7,159 bases of DNA from an uncultured Ignavibacteria bacterium (GCA_937974175.1 CALJIG010000017.1:1-7159); one strand, 5' to 3'; counted from the stretch's first letter, positions 1 to 6,525 are shown. Notes: generated by a model not told the origin, from the sequence alone. Numbers and translations are program-made.

Positions 1-2
1 AA

Positions 3-542
3 CCTACCAATAAACAAATAATATTTATAAAACACATATTATTAAAATCTGTCAAGAATTTAGTAAAATATGATTTGGAATTATTTAGAATATTGCAAAA
101 TACCCCATACAAAAAGGTAAAGACTTTGGATAGAAAACTTTATGAAGTTTCAATTAACCATCGCCTAGCATATTATATTGAAAGAGAAATTAAAAAAAAT
201 ATATTAAAAAAGTATCATGTTGATTTAGAATATAACAGATATTATTATACTGTTAAAAAAGTACTAATTAATAAAAAACAAAAGGCTATTCGTCCTGATA
301 TTCTAGTACATTCTAGAAGGGATAATAAAATTAAACCCCAACATTATTTAGCAATCGAAGCTAAAAAAGGTAAAATATCCATTTACGATGAAAAGAAGTT
401 AAAAGGTCTTATATCATATCATCTATTTCATTACATGTTTGGTTTGGGAATTTCATATTGTTATAATCCAAATTGTGTAACTGGTAGATTATATTATTTT
501 AACGGAAAAGAAATTATTAACGAAGAAATAAATTTTGAGTAA
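3..542 (+). CDS. PD-(D/E)XK nuclease-fold protein, probably 5'-truncated by window edge
   Basis: This is a small basic protein, rich in Lys, Tyr and Ile, and its function is unknown. The reading frame is open from the left edge (codons from position 3) and ends at TAA 540-542. There is no in-frame ATG; the first usable in-window start is TTG at 75, with no Shine-Dalgarno, so the true start probably lies upstream. Numbering from that TTG, the pattern is EVSINHRLAYYIE (24-36), DLEYNR (50-55), RPDILVH (73-79) and YLAIEAKKG (91-99). P74-D75, then E95-A-K97, fits a PD-(D/E)XK active site, with E24 or E36 as the possible upstream acidic residue. The spacing matches a family of uncharacterised bacterial proteins I recall (ERSI-HRLA, EYNR, RPDIIVH, LLVIE-KK). 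The fold is fairly confident, but activity and substrate are unproven. The gene is visibly more AT-rich than the beta-helix gene, hinting at accessory or transferred DNA. It converges on the minus-strand gene beyond the repeats. Confidence 0.75.
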   Translation, partial: PTNKQIIFIKHILLKSVKNLVKYDLELFRILQNTPYKKVKTLDRKLYEVSINHRLAYYIEREIKKNILKKYHVDLEYNRYYYTVKKVLINKKQKAIRPDILVHSRRDNKIKPQHYLAIEAKKGKISIYDEKKLKGLISYHLFHYMFGLGISYCYNPNCVTGRLYYFNGKEIINEEINFE

Positions 543-634
543 ATCCAATCTTTAAAAAATTTACCAAAACCGTTGTTTGCCTTCTTGACCAACTCCAACA
601 TAAATTCCTGTCAAGCACTTTATTCAAAATTCTG

Positions 635-709
635 CCTATTAGTAGTAATAGGCAGCATCAGCTTTTATAATTAAAATAGTATTGTTAAATTATCCGTGCG
701 GGAAACTTT
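635..709 (+). repeat. 75-bp dispersed repeat, copy A (palindromic head)
   Basis: This segment recurs at 6364-6438 in the same orientation, with 71 of 75 positions identical by direct alignment and no gaps. It opens with a palindrome (arms CTGCCTATTA 632-641 and TAATAGGCAG 646-655, loop GTAG) and continues through GCTTTTATAATTAAAA, AGTATTGTTAAATTATCC and GTGCGGGAAACTTT. Similarity ends sharply after GGGAAACTTT in both copies. The two copies bracket the helical-protein and beta-helix genes. The length and precise right boundary suggest a defined repeat unit rather than chance. No transposase is nearby, and its function is unknown. Confidence 0.85.
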
Positions 710-713
710 TCAA

Positions 714-741
714 TTCAGAATTATGAATTCAAAATTATGAA
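714..741 (+). repeat. Two-unit 14-bp tandem repeat
   Basis: TTCAGAATTATGAA (714-727) is followed directly by TTCAAAATTATGAA (728-741), 13 of 14 bases identical. It sits just 3' of the 75-bp repeat. It is AT-rich, short and probably of little functional weight. Confidence 0.6.
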
Positions 742-774
742 TGTGCTGTAACAAATTGGAAACGGGAAATAATA

Positions 775-909
775 ATCAGACCATTAAAAATTTGCGTATA
801 AAAAATTAACGAGTAAATCGATAAGCGGGAAAAGCTGTCTGAGCGAAGCGAGTTCTTTTCCCGCCGATTTACGAGGAAAATTTTTAGCAAATTTTTACTA
901 GGTCTTGAT
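775..909. repeat. Compound ~135-bp inverted repeat (long hairpin)
   Basis: Nested complementary arms read, from outside in: ATCAGACC (775-782) with GGTCTTGAT (901-909, one bulge); AAAAATTTGC (786-795) with GCAAATTTTT (887-896, perfect); TAAAAAATT (799-807) with AATTTTTA (879-886, one bulge); TAAATCG (814-820) with CGATTTA (865-871, perfect); and GCGGGAAAAG (825-834) with CTTTTCCCGC (855-864, perfect). The apical loop is 20 nt and contains GAGCGAAGCGAG. Together they form one long imperfect stem. From memory, similar GCGGGAAAAG/GAGCGAAGCGAG elements followed by TCTTGATTTTTTGGT are common in Bacteroidota intergenic DNA, but I cannot search here. It lacks a terminal U-run, so it is not a standard terminator. 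Confidence 0.85.
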
Positions 910-956
910 TTTTTGGTACTGGCGCCTGCCCCGCACTTGATGCGGGGTATCAAGAC
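902..956. repeat. Inverted repeat GTCTTGAT/ATCAAGAC containing a nested hairpin
   Basis: GTCTTGAT (902-909) is the exact inverse of ATCAAGAC (949-956). Between them lies a second perfect palindrome, CCCCGCA (929-935) against TGCGGGG (941-947) with loop CTTGA. The left arm is also the right outer arm of the 775-909 hairpin, so the two pairings exclude each other. The GC-rich inner palindrome stands out against its AT-rich surroundings and looks inserted. Confidence 0.7.
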
Positions 957-966
957 AAAAGTACGA

Positions 967-983
967 ATAAAGCGAAGCTTTAT
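967..983. repeat. Short perfect hairpin ATAAAGC / GCTTTAT
   Basis: Arms ATAAAGC (967-973) and GCTTTAT (977-983) pair perfectly around a GAA loop. It immediately follows the nested inverted repeat. No T-run follows, so a terminator role is unlikely. Confidence 0.5.
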
Positions 984-1013
984 GATATGTATGATTGGAT
1001 GACAAGCTTGATT

Positions 1014-1106
1014 TTATTTTGCAGAAATCCGTCAAAAATCCGACGAAGGAGAGAAAATGAATTTATCTGTATTGAAAAAACAACAACGTGGTTTTTAAAT
1101 CCGACT
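1014..1106 (+). repeat. 93-bp direct repeat R, copy 1 (contains a 13-codon mini-ORF)
   Basis: This runs from TTATTTTGCAGAAATCCGTC to AAATCCGACT and recurs at 1240-1333 with only a few differences. Inside, AAGGAG (1046-1051) sits 5 nt before an ATG at 1057, which opens a frame of 13 codons ending TAA 1096-1098 (MNLSVLKKQQRGF). Degenerate relatives lie at 6573, 6736 and 6938. Whether the mini-ORF is translated is unknown, and I do not list it as a gene. Confidence 0.85.
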
Positions 1107-1136
1107 TTTTTCCGACCAAATGTAAAAATAATTCTG

Positions 1137-1162
1137 CGTTCCCACGCCGGAGCGTAGGAACG
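1137..1162. repeat. Hairpin H1, TTCCCA-type palindrome
   Basis: Arms CGTTCCCACGC (1137-1147) and GCGTAGGAACG (1152-1162) flank loop CGGA, with one C/A mismatch on the plus strand (a G-T pair on the minus strand). A close relative is at 6809-6834. From memory, GTTCCCACGC...GCGTGGGAAC palindromes are widespread in bacterial genomes and resemble REP elements. The hairpin lies between the two R copies. Confidence 0.8.
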
Positions 1163-1180
1163 AGAGGTACAAGCCCACTC

Positions 1181-1196
1181 TCCCGCCAAAGCGGGA
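1181..1196. repeat. Short hairpin TCCCGC / GCGGGA
   Basis: Arms TCCCGC (1181-1186) and GCGGGA (1191-1196) pair perfectly around loop CAAA. It sits between H1 and R copy 2 and is GC-rich against an AT-rich background. Confidence 0.55.
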
Positions 1197-1239
1197 CTTG
1201 ATAATTGATAGCTTTCTCTAAGGAGGGGGTAGAAAAAAC

Positions 1240-1333
1240 TTATTTTGCAGAAATCCGTCAAAAATCCGACGAAGGAGAGAAAATGAATTTATTTGTATTG
1301 AAAAAACAACAACGGCGTTTTTAAAATCCGACT
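1240..1333 (+). repeat. 93-bp direct repeat R, copy 2 (contains a 13-codon mini-ORF)
   Basis: This is the second copy of R, offset by 226 bp from copy 1 and nearly identical. AAGGAG (1272-1277) again precedes an ATG (1283), and the frame again stops after 13 codons (TAA 1322-1324; MNLFVLKKQQRRF). Differences inside the frame give S4F and G12R plus a synonymous Arg change, and no gap falls within it. The copies flank about 130 bp that hold H1 and the TCCCGC hairpin. Confidence 0.85.
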
Positions 1334-1383
1334 TGTTTCAATTTTTAAATAGTGAAAAAGTTGAAAAGAAGTAATAAGATATT

Positions 1384-2850
1384 TCACTTAACTTCACTTT
1401 CAAACTTTTCAAGTATATACTGCCGCTGATGAAATTTTCCGGATTCTTTTGCCTCTTTGAAAATTGCGTAATCAAGTTTTGCCCCTTTTTCCTTTGCAGT
1501 AATAAGCTCTTTAAAAAACTTCAATGAGTTTTCAACCGACTTGTAATACATTTGAGGAATCTCTTTGCTTTCCCTCAATAACTGGCGGAGCGATGCAATT
1601 AAGGAAAGCGCCGGCTCATACGCTTTCAGTTCAAAGTAGTTCATTATATAATAAATCTGCACATCTATTTTTTCGCGGATGTGATTTATAGGAAATTTGT
1701 TAAAATGCTCCAGCGATTTTTCAAAGCTGCCTTTGTAAAAGTTCAGAATGCCCTGTGAGTAATCCATTTCATGCTGACGCTGTTCTGTCTTAAAGCAGTT
1801 GATATACTTGTTCAAAAAGTTTTCAGCCCATTCAAATTCTTTTAGGGCAACAGCAGTTTTTAAAATTGAACGGAACTCAAATACAAGTATCTCTTCGAAT
1901 GATTCATACTCCTCAATTTTTATAGAGCAGAACAACTTTGCCAGCTCAAAAAACTCAATGTTATATTTATCATCTATTGGTAAAAGCCATAGTTTTATAA
2001 CATCAAATGCAGCGTAGAAGATATGGATTTTTTCAAAGTCTTCGAACTTATCAATATTATCGAATATTAATTTCTTCAGTTCGTAATACTGCTCTGCGCT
2101 CATTTCAGAGGCAGAATATTTGTAAAGCAAATATTCAATTTTTAAATAATCGGTAAATTCGTTTCCGTTTTTTTTCAGCTTGCTTAAAAACTCATCCACA
2201 TCGAAAGTTGAAAGAAATGAATTTATCATCTTGCTTTCATCTTCTTTGCGTTTGTTTATCTTATCCAGAATTTTATACGTTGTGGCAAAATTGAAAAGGA
2301 CTTTAAAGAAGAAGCTTATTAAATTATCCGTCTTGCTATCAAGACTTGTGAAATACTCTTTTGTGTGAGATTTATTTGCAAATGCAAGATTGCTGTTGAA
2401 GTTTGATTCCATCCTGAAATTATAAAAGAAGTAATCAGGACCGATAAGCGCGCGTTTATTTTCTTTTTTGGTGTTTTCTCTTATAATTTTATTTGCGTAA
2501 TCGTAACATTGCACATTTGAAATTCCTTCCACCTGAAACATATAATAAAAATCCTTGTTACGTTCAATTTCAAGCTGAGTTATAAAATCTCGAACTAACC
2601 GCGAGAACTCAGAATATAAATTTCTAATTGTTTGCTCCTTGTAAGTTTTTCCTTTATAAATTTTTTTGAACATTCTCTCATAGCTTAACTTCTCTTCCGG
2701 GAAATCAGGATAAGTCTTTGCAACTTCATCATAGATCTTTGACATAATCTCTATTGAATTATGAAATGGAGAGTTTATAAAATCTCCAAGCCGTTTCAAC
2801 TGTTTTTTATCAAGGTGTTTTAAAACATCAATTGTATTGGGGTTTAACAT
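1384..2850 (-). CDS. Uncharacterised helical, TPR-like protein (488 aa)
   Basis: The function is unknown. The start is ATG at 2850-2848 and the stop TGA at 1386-1384; no clear Shine-Dalgarno precedes the ATG, as is usual in Bacteroidota-like genomes. The protein has no signal peptide or membrane segment and is rich in Lys, Glu, Phe and Tyr, so it is probably cytoplasmic and nearly all helical. The N-terminus (about 7-100) contains LKHLDKKQLKRLGDFINS followed by PFHN, then KLSYERMFKKIY and QTIRNLYSEFSRLVRDFI. I associate this layout with a family of uncharacterised Bacteroidota/Ignavibacteria proteins of about 500 residues. The C-terminal half looks like TPR/solenoid repeats, for example GILNFYKGSFEKSLEHFNKF (from about 366) and YYIMNYFELKAYEPALSLI (from about 401), suggesting a protein-binding scaffold. 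It is transcribed divergently from the beta-helix gene, and its 3' end faces the repeat region. The gene call is very secure; any role is a guess. Confidence 0.93.
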   Translation of the reverse strand: MLNPNTIDVLKHLDKKQLKRLGDFINSPFHNSIEIMSKIYDEVAKTYPDFPEEKLSYERMFKKIYKGKTYKEQTIRNLYSEFSRLVRDFITQLEIERNKDFYYMFQVEGISNVQCYDYANKIIRENTKKENKRALIGPDYFFYNFRMESNFNSNLAFANKSHTKEYFTSLDSKTDNLISFFFKVLFNFATTYKILDKINKRKEDESKMINSFLSTFDVDEFLSKLKKNGNEFTDYLKIEYLLYKYSASEMSAEQYYELKKLIFDNIDKFEDFEKIHIFYAAFDVIKLWLLPIDDKYNIEFFELAKLFCSIKIEEYESFEEILVFEFRSILKTAVALKEFEWAENFLNKYINCFKTEQRQHEMDYSQGILNFYKGSFEKSLEHFNKFPINHIREKIDVQIYYIMNYFELKAYEPALSLIASLRQLLRESKEIPQMYYKSVENSLKFFKELITAKEKGAKLDYAIFKEAKESGKFHQRQYILEKFESEVK

Positions 2851-2903
2851 TGAGTTTTTCGGTTAAATTGATTGCAGTTTATTTAGTAATAAACAACGAT
2901 TTA

Positions 2904-2911
2904 CAAATATA
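2904..2911 (-). promoter_or_regulatory. Possible -7 box (TATATTTG) for the helical-protein gene
   Basis: On the minus strand, 2911-2904 reads TATATTTG, which fits the Bacteroidota -7 consensus TAnnTTTG. It lies 53 nt upstream of the ATG at 2850, giving a leader of roughly 45 nt. No matching TTTG is seen at the expected -33 distance, so this is only a weak candidate in AT-rich DNA. Confidence 0.3.
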
Positions 2912-2959
2912 ATCAGCTCTTACATTTTTATTTTTTTCAGTAATTTCGGCAAATTTCTG

Positions 2960-2991
2960 TTTGTAATCAATACTGAAAGGGTATAAATTTG
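2960..2991 (+). promoter_or_regulatory. Bacteroidota-type promoter for the beta-helix gene
   Basis: TTTG (2960-2963), a 20-nt spacer and TAAATTTG (2984-2991) match the Bacteroidota primary sigma-factor pattern TTTG-N19ish-TAnnTTTG. The -7 box ends 21 nt before the ATG at 3013, implying a very short leader without a recognisable Shine-Dalgarno. The match is good, but such words are not rare in AT-rich DNA. Confidence 0.5.
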
Positions 2992-3012
2992 CCCTAAATT
3001 AATCAAAGTTTC

Positions 3013-6000
3013 ATGAATAAAAATTTAATCATTTTCTCAACATTAATATTACTTCTCGCTAAAATCAGCACGGCTGCTCCGATATCGGGAGTTAAGTTCA
3101 TAGGGGGCGCCGGCGCTGATTTTACTACAATTCAGGCAGCGTTTACTGAGCTAAATACAAACGGAGTTGACGGTGCAGTCACTCTGAAAATAATGAGTAA
3201 TTATTCAGCCGCGGAAAGTTATCCGATAAGATTTGGAGTTATTCCCGGCGCATCAGCTGTAAACTCAGTTACTCTTATGCCTAATGATGACATTGTAACA
3301 ACGATAAATCTAAGCTATACAGGTCCTGCCAATATGATAGAGTTTAACGGAACAGATTACGTTACAATAGAGGGCAGACCCGGCGGAACAGGCGCGGCTT
3401 ACAAGCTTCAGTTTTCATATTTAATTCCTTTATCAGCTCAGGCAAATCTTATCAGCATGTACGATGATGCGTGCAGTAATACAATAAAGTACTGCCGTTT
3501 GTATGGCTCAGTTTCTTCAACATCACTGGGATTAGTTTCAATTGGAAACTCAAGCCTTACTACAGGCAATGATGATAATACAATTTATGGAAACAATATC
3601 AACGGATATGAATTTCTCGGAGCAGGAATTACAAGTACGCAGGTAGCAATAAACTTAATTGGAACAGCGGGTAAATCAAACGACAGAACTTTAATCAAAA
3701 GAAATCTTATTCACGATTTTACAAATTACGGAGTATTGCAGAGTGCAACGGGCGCAGGAGATAACACGGTTCTTGATAGTAACAGTTTTTATATGTCAGC
3801 AAGTTCAGGCATTCCGGCTAGCCAGACATCAGCTTACTATTGCATTAGTTTGAATGGAGGTAGCGGCCACAGCGTTACTAATAATTTTTTAGGAGGAACA
3901 GGTCCGGAAGCATCAGGCGGAAATTCAAATCAAACTATAGCACAGCCGCTTATCAGAGGAATTTATCTGAATGTAGGTAATACAAGCGCTACAAATGTTC
4001 AGGGCAATATCATTCGTAAGTTAACTACTTCAAGTCAGACAGTTACTTCCGGCGGCTCTAATATCGCCATTGAAGTTGCAGCAGGCAGAGTTGATATAGG
4101 TACAACTTCGGGAAACACAATTTCTGATAATTATATTTCAACAAGGAACGGATTTATAAGAGGAATATTTATAATATCAAATGACACTATCAGAATTCAT
4201 AACAATACTATTGCTTCTTTAACACATACAAACACTTTAGCAACCGGCGGAGTATGTTGGGGGATGTACACAGCGGGTACGGGATTTCTATCAATACAAA
4301 ACAATGCGCTTTCATATATCAGAAGCAACGCGAAAAATACCGATGCGAATTTTCCCGGCTGCATTGGAATCATTAATGATAATAACCACTCAAATGTAAC
4401 AATCACCGGTAACAGCTTTAACTATTTAGGAATAAACAATAGTCCTGCAACTAATACGTGGTCAACCGCAATTGTAATGAATCCTTCAGGAGGCACGGGC
4501 AAAGGAACTATTTCTAAAAATTTAATTTTTGGATTTGCAAATTCTTCAACCGGTACAGGAAACGGCAACAAGGCAATTTACATAAATGCAGGCAGCTACA
4601 ATATTGTAAATAATGCGGTTTACATTCCTGTGATTTACAGAAATTTTATTAATCAATATGGCATTTGCATTAACGCAGGTTCAGGAAATACAAACAATGT
4701 TTTTAATAATACTATTATGATCAGCGATTCTTCTACGGGAGCTGCTAACTGTTCGGCATTTTTAAAGTCAGGAGCAGGCAGAGTTAACTTTTACAATAAT
4801 CTTATTTTCACTAAAAGATATTCTGTATCCGGGAATAATTTTGCAATGGAAGTAACCGACACTAATTCTTTTTATTCAAACTATAATTTCTTCTCAACTG
4901 AAAATTCTTCACTCGTTTTCAAATGGCTTACAACATCATATAGTCTTGCCGGATTTAAAACAACCTCTTTAAAGGATACAAATTCTAATTATGTTCAAAG
5001 CAGTGATATAGTTTTATCAAATTTTATATCCACTTCATGTCTTATAAATACCGCTTACTCTTACGTATGGTATGTAAAGGGCAGAGGAATTTCAAATCTT
5101 ACTCCTGCTGTAACGGATGACAGAGAAGGAAACAGCCGTTCTACTTCATTAACATCCGGTCCTGTTGATATTGGATGTGATGAAATCACAAATTCCCCAG
5201 CTGCACCTTTTTCCATAACTGCATCGCCTACACCCGTACAAAACGGAACTTCATTTTTCAATTATCTCAGTTCTAATGTTTTGAGTTTAGACTGGGGAAA
5301 CAGCGGAACAGTGCCTGATTCATTATCAATGCAATTTTACAGCGGAGTTACTCCTCCGGGCGCAGCATCGTTCAGCACTTACAAAGGTTACTGGCATATA
5401 AATGCTTACGGAGGAGACTCTTATACTTATAACTTAACTTTAAAATATGACGAAAACTTACTTGGAGAAATTCCGAACGAGTCAAAACTGGTTCCTGCCA
5501 AATCCGAAAATGGTGTTAGCTATACTCCATACCAAATTCAGGGAACAGGAGCAGGACAATTTGCGATTGACTCAAACAGCAACACAATCACAATCTATGG
5601 ATTGACTTCATTCTCTTATTTCACTCTCGGAAATTCAGACTCTCCCCTTCCCGTTGAACTTAGCTCGTTCACTCACACATTAAACAAAAAAGATGTTGAA
5701 CTGAAATGGGCTACTGCTTTTGAAATAAACAATGCGGGATTTGAAGTGCAAAGGAAAAAAGAATCAGGTGATTTTATAAAAATTGCTTTTGTAGCGGGCA
5801 AAGGAAATTCCGGTACTCTTAATAATTATAACTATTCGGATAGATTTCTTGAAAGCGGAAAATATTTTTACAGATTAAAGCAAACTGATTTAAACGGCAA
5901 TTACAAATATTATGATTTAAATACTTTTGTAGAAATCGGAACGCCTTCAAAATATAATCTGAGTCAGAACTACCCTAACCCGTTCAATCCAAGTACAAGA

Positions 6001-6210
6001 ATCAATTACGATTTACCGGCTCCAAATTTTGTATCAATTAAAGTTTATGATTCCCGTGGATATGAAGTACAAACATTAGTAAACAAAAAACAAAATTCAG
6101 GAAGCTATTCAATTGATTTTAATGCAGCATCACTCTCAAGCGGTATTTACTTTTATAAAATTGAAGCGGGAGATTTTAAAGAAACAAAGAAAATGGTGTT
6201 AGTGAAATGA
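3013..6210 (+). CDS. Secreted parallel beta-helix protein with T9SS C-terminal sorting domain (1065 aa)
   Basis: This is an exported surface or extracellular protein with unknown ligand. Residues 1-21 form a Sec signal peptide (MNKN, hydrophobic IIFSTLILLL, cleavage likely after STA). Residues 25-110 hold the opening GGAGADFTTIQAAFTELNTN typical of Bacteroidota beta-helix proteins. From about 110 to 630 there are some 14 Asn-rich coils (NTIYGNNI near 189, NTISDNYI, IRIHNNTI, LSIQNNAL, VTITGNSF, NNVFNNTI), a right-handed parallel beta-helix signature. The helix closes with DDREGNSR...DIGCDE (702-724). Residues about 725-876 form a beta-rich module with the LTLKYDENLLGEIPNESKL stretch. LPVELSSFTHTLNKKDVELK onwards (879-976) resembles a fibronectin-III-like fold. 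The tail from 981 (YNLSQNYPNPFNPST ... GIYFYKIEAGDFKETKKMVL) is a T9SS type A sorting domain, predicting Por/Gld secretion and C-terminal processing. No catalytic residues of pectate-lyase type were recognised. An adhesin or polysaccharide-binding role is possible but unproven. Confidence 0.95.
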   Translation: MNKNLIIFSTLILLLAKISTAAPISGVKFIGGAGADFTTIQAAFTELNTNGVDGAVTLKIMSNYSAAESYPIRFGVIPGASAVNSVTLMPNDDIVTTINLSYTGPANMIEFNGTDYVTIEGRPGGTGAAYKLQFSYLIPLSAQANLISMYDDACSNTIKYCRLYGSVSSTSLGLVSIGNSSLTTGNDDNTIYGNNINGYEFLGAGITSTQVAINLIGTAGKSNDRTLIKRNLIHDFTNYGVLQSATGAGDNTVLDSNSFYMSASSGIPASQTSAYYCISLNGGSGHSVTNNFLGGTGPEASGGNSNQTIAQPLIRGIYLNVGNTSATNVQGNIIRKLTTSSQTVTSGGSNIAIEVAAGRVDIGTTSGNTISDNYISTRNGFIRGIFIISNDTIRIHNNTIASLTHTNTLATGGVCWGMYTAGTGFLSIQNNALSYIRSNAKNTDANFPGCIGIINDNNHSNVTITGNSFNYLGINNSPATNTWSTAIVMNPSGGTGKGTISKNLIFGFANSSTGTGNGNKAIYINAGSYNIVNNAVYIPVIYRNFINQYGICINAGSGNTNNVFNNTIMISDSSTGAANCSAFLKSGAGRVNFYNNLIFTKRYSVSGNNFAMEVTDTNSFYSNYNFFSTENSSLVFKWLTTSYSLAGFKTTSLKDTNSNYVQSSDIVLSNFISTSCLINTAYSYVWYVKGRGISNLTPAVTDDREGNSRSTSLTSGPVDIGCDEITNSPAAPFSITASPTPVQNGTSFFNYLSSNVLSLDWGNSGTVPDSLSMQFYSGVTPPGAASFSTYKGYWHINAYGGDSYTYNLTLKYDENLLGEIPNESKLVPAKSENGVSYTPYQIQGTGAGQFAIDSNSNTITIYGLTSFSYFTLGNSDSPLPVELSSFTHTLNKKDVELKWATAFEINNAGFEVQRKKESGDFIKIAFVAGKGNSGTLNNYNYSDRFLESGKYFYRLKQTDLNGNYKYYDLNTFVEIGTPSKYNLSQNYPNPFNPSTRINYDLPAPNFVSIKVYDSRGYEVQTLVNKKQNSGSYSIDFNAASLSSGIYFYKIEAGDFKETKKMVLVK

Positions 6211-6363
6211 TGACAGATTTCTCTAATTTGAAATTTTAAATATGATAATATTCAGTCTTTCCTCTTCTCAACCCGGGAGGAGGAAATTATTGACGGCTGC
6301 AATGTGAATCAGCGTATATTCATAATAGTTAAATTTGTGTCAACACATAAAAAAATAAATTTA

Positions 6364-6438
6364 CCTATTAGTATTAATAGGCAGCCTCTGCTTTTATAAT
6401 TAAAACAGTATTGTTAAATTATCCGTGCGGGAAACTTT
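6364..6438 (+). repeat. 75-bp dispersed repeat, copy B
   Basis: This is the second copy of the repeat at 635-709, with four substitutions and no gaps. The palindromic head is shorter here (CCTATTA 6364-6370, loop GTAT, TAATAGG 6375-6381) because the bases outside it differ. It ends at the same GGGAAACTTT boundary, after which the hairpin cluster begins at once. Confidence 0.85.
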
Positions 6439-6446
6439 CTTGTTCT

Positions 6447-6472
6447 CCGTCCCAAACTCCGGTTTGGGACGG
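6447..6472. repeat. Hairpin H2 (CCGTCCCAAAC arms)
   Basis: Arms CCGTCCCAAAC (6447-6457) and GTTTGGGACGG (6462-6472) pair perfectly around loop TCCG, and T6446/A6473 extends the stem. It belongs to the CCCA/TGGG hairpin family of this region. Confidence 0.8.
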
Positions 6473-6484
6473 AACTTGACCTTG

Positions 6485-6513
6485 AAACTCCGTTTCAATG
6501 CAAAACGGAGTTT
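6485..6513. repeat. Hairpin H3 (AAACTCCGTTT arms)
   Basis: Arms AAACTCCGTTT (6485-6495) and AAACGGAGTTT (6503-6513) pair perfectly around a 7-nt loop. Unlike its neighbours it lacks the CCCA/TGGG core, so it may be a different or a rearranged member. Confidence 0.7.
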
Positions 6514-6525
6514 TGCGGAATATGA

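Larger units (their letters stand above)
543..1383. other. Convergent gene-free region filled with repeats and hairpins
   Basis: About 840 bp separate the stop of the nuclease-like gene from the stop of the minus-strand helical-protein gene. No ORF here looks real: the longer open frames (for example minus strand 735-953 and 980-1261) read straight through inverted and direct repeats and give low-complexity translations. The first 90 bp (543-632) show nothing recognisable. From 632 on, the region is a series of repeats, listed separately. Near the 3' end of the minus-strand gene there is a weak A/T hairpin (TTCAATTTTT at 1337-1346 against AAAAAGTTGAA at 1355-1365). It has no GC stem and is a poor terminator candidate. 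Confidence 0.7.

Noticed and set aside
70..72. ATG as start of the nuclease-like gene
   Set aside because: It is in a different frame from the conserved motifs and that frame stops soon after.
825..864. Bidirectional terminator between convergent genes
   Set aside because: The GCGGGAAAAG stem is strong, but the loop is 20 nt, no U-tail follows on either strand, and the stem is part of a larger repeat; position alone is not enough.
735..953. 72-codon minus-strand ORF
   Set aside because: It reads through the compound inverted repeat and nested palindrome; its translation is low-complexity and explained by the repeats.
980..1261. 93-codon minus-strand ORF
   Set aside because: It spans R copy 1, hairpin H1 and the TCCCGC hairpin; the composition is not protein-like and the frame is set by repeats.
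1799..2368. Plus-strand ORFs of 62 and 72 codons
   Set aside because: They are antisense shadows inside the well-supported 488-aa minus-strand gene.
4197..5261. Minus-strand ORFs of 66 and 69 codons
   Set aside because: They are antisense shadows inside the beta-helix gene.
6258..6286. Rho-independent terminator of the beta-helix gene
   Set aside because: The stem TTTCCTC/GAGGAAA is imperfect overall and no T-run follows.
635..6438. Composite transposon bounded by the 75-bp repeats
   Set aside because: No transposase or integrase lies between them, no target duplication was seen, and the enclosed genes look like ordinary chromosomal ones.
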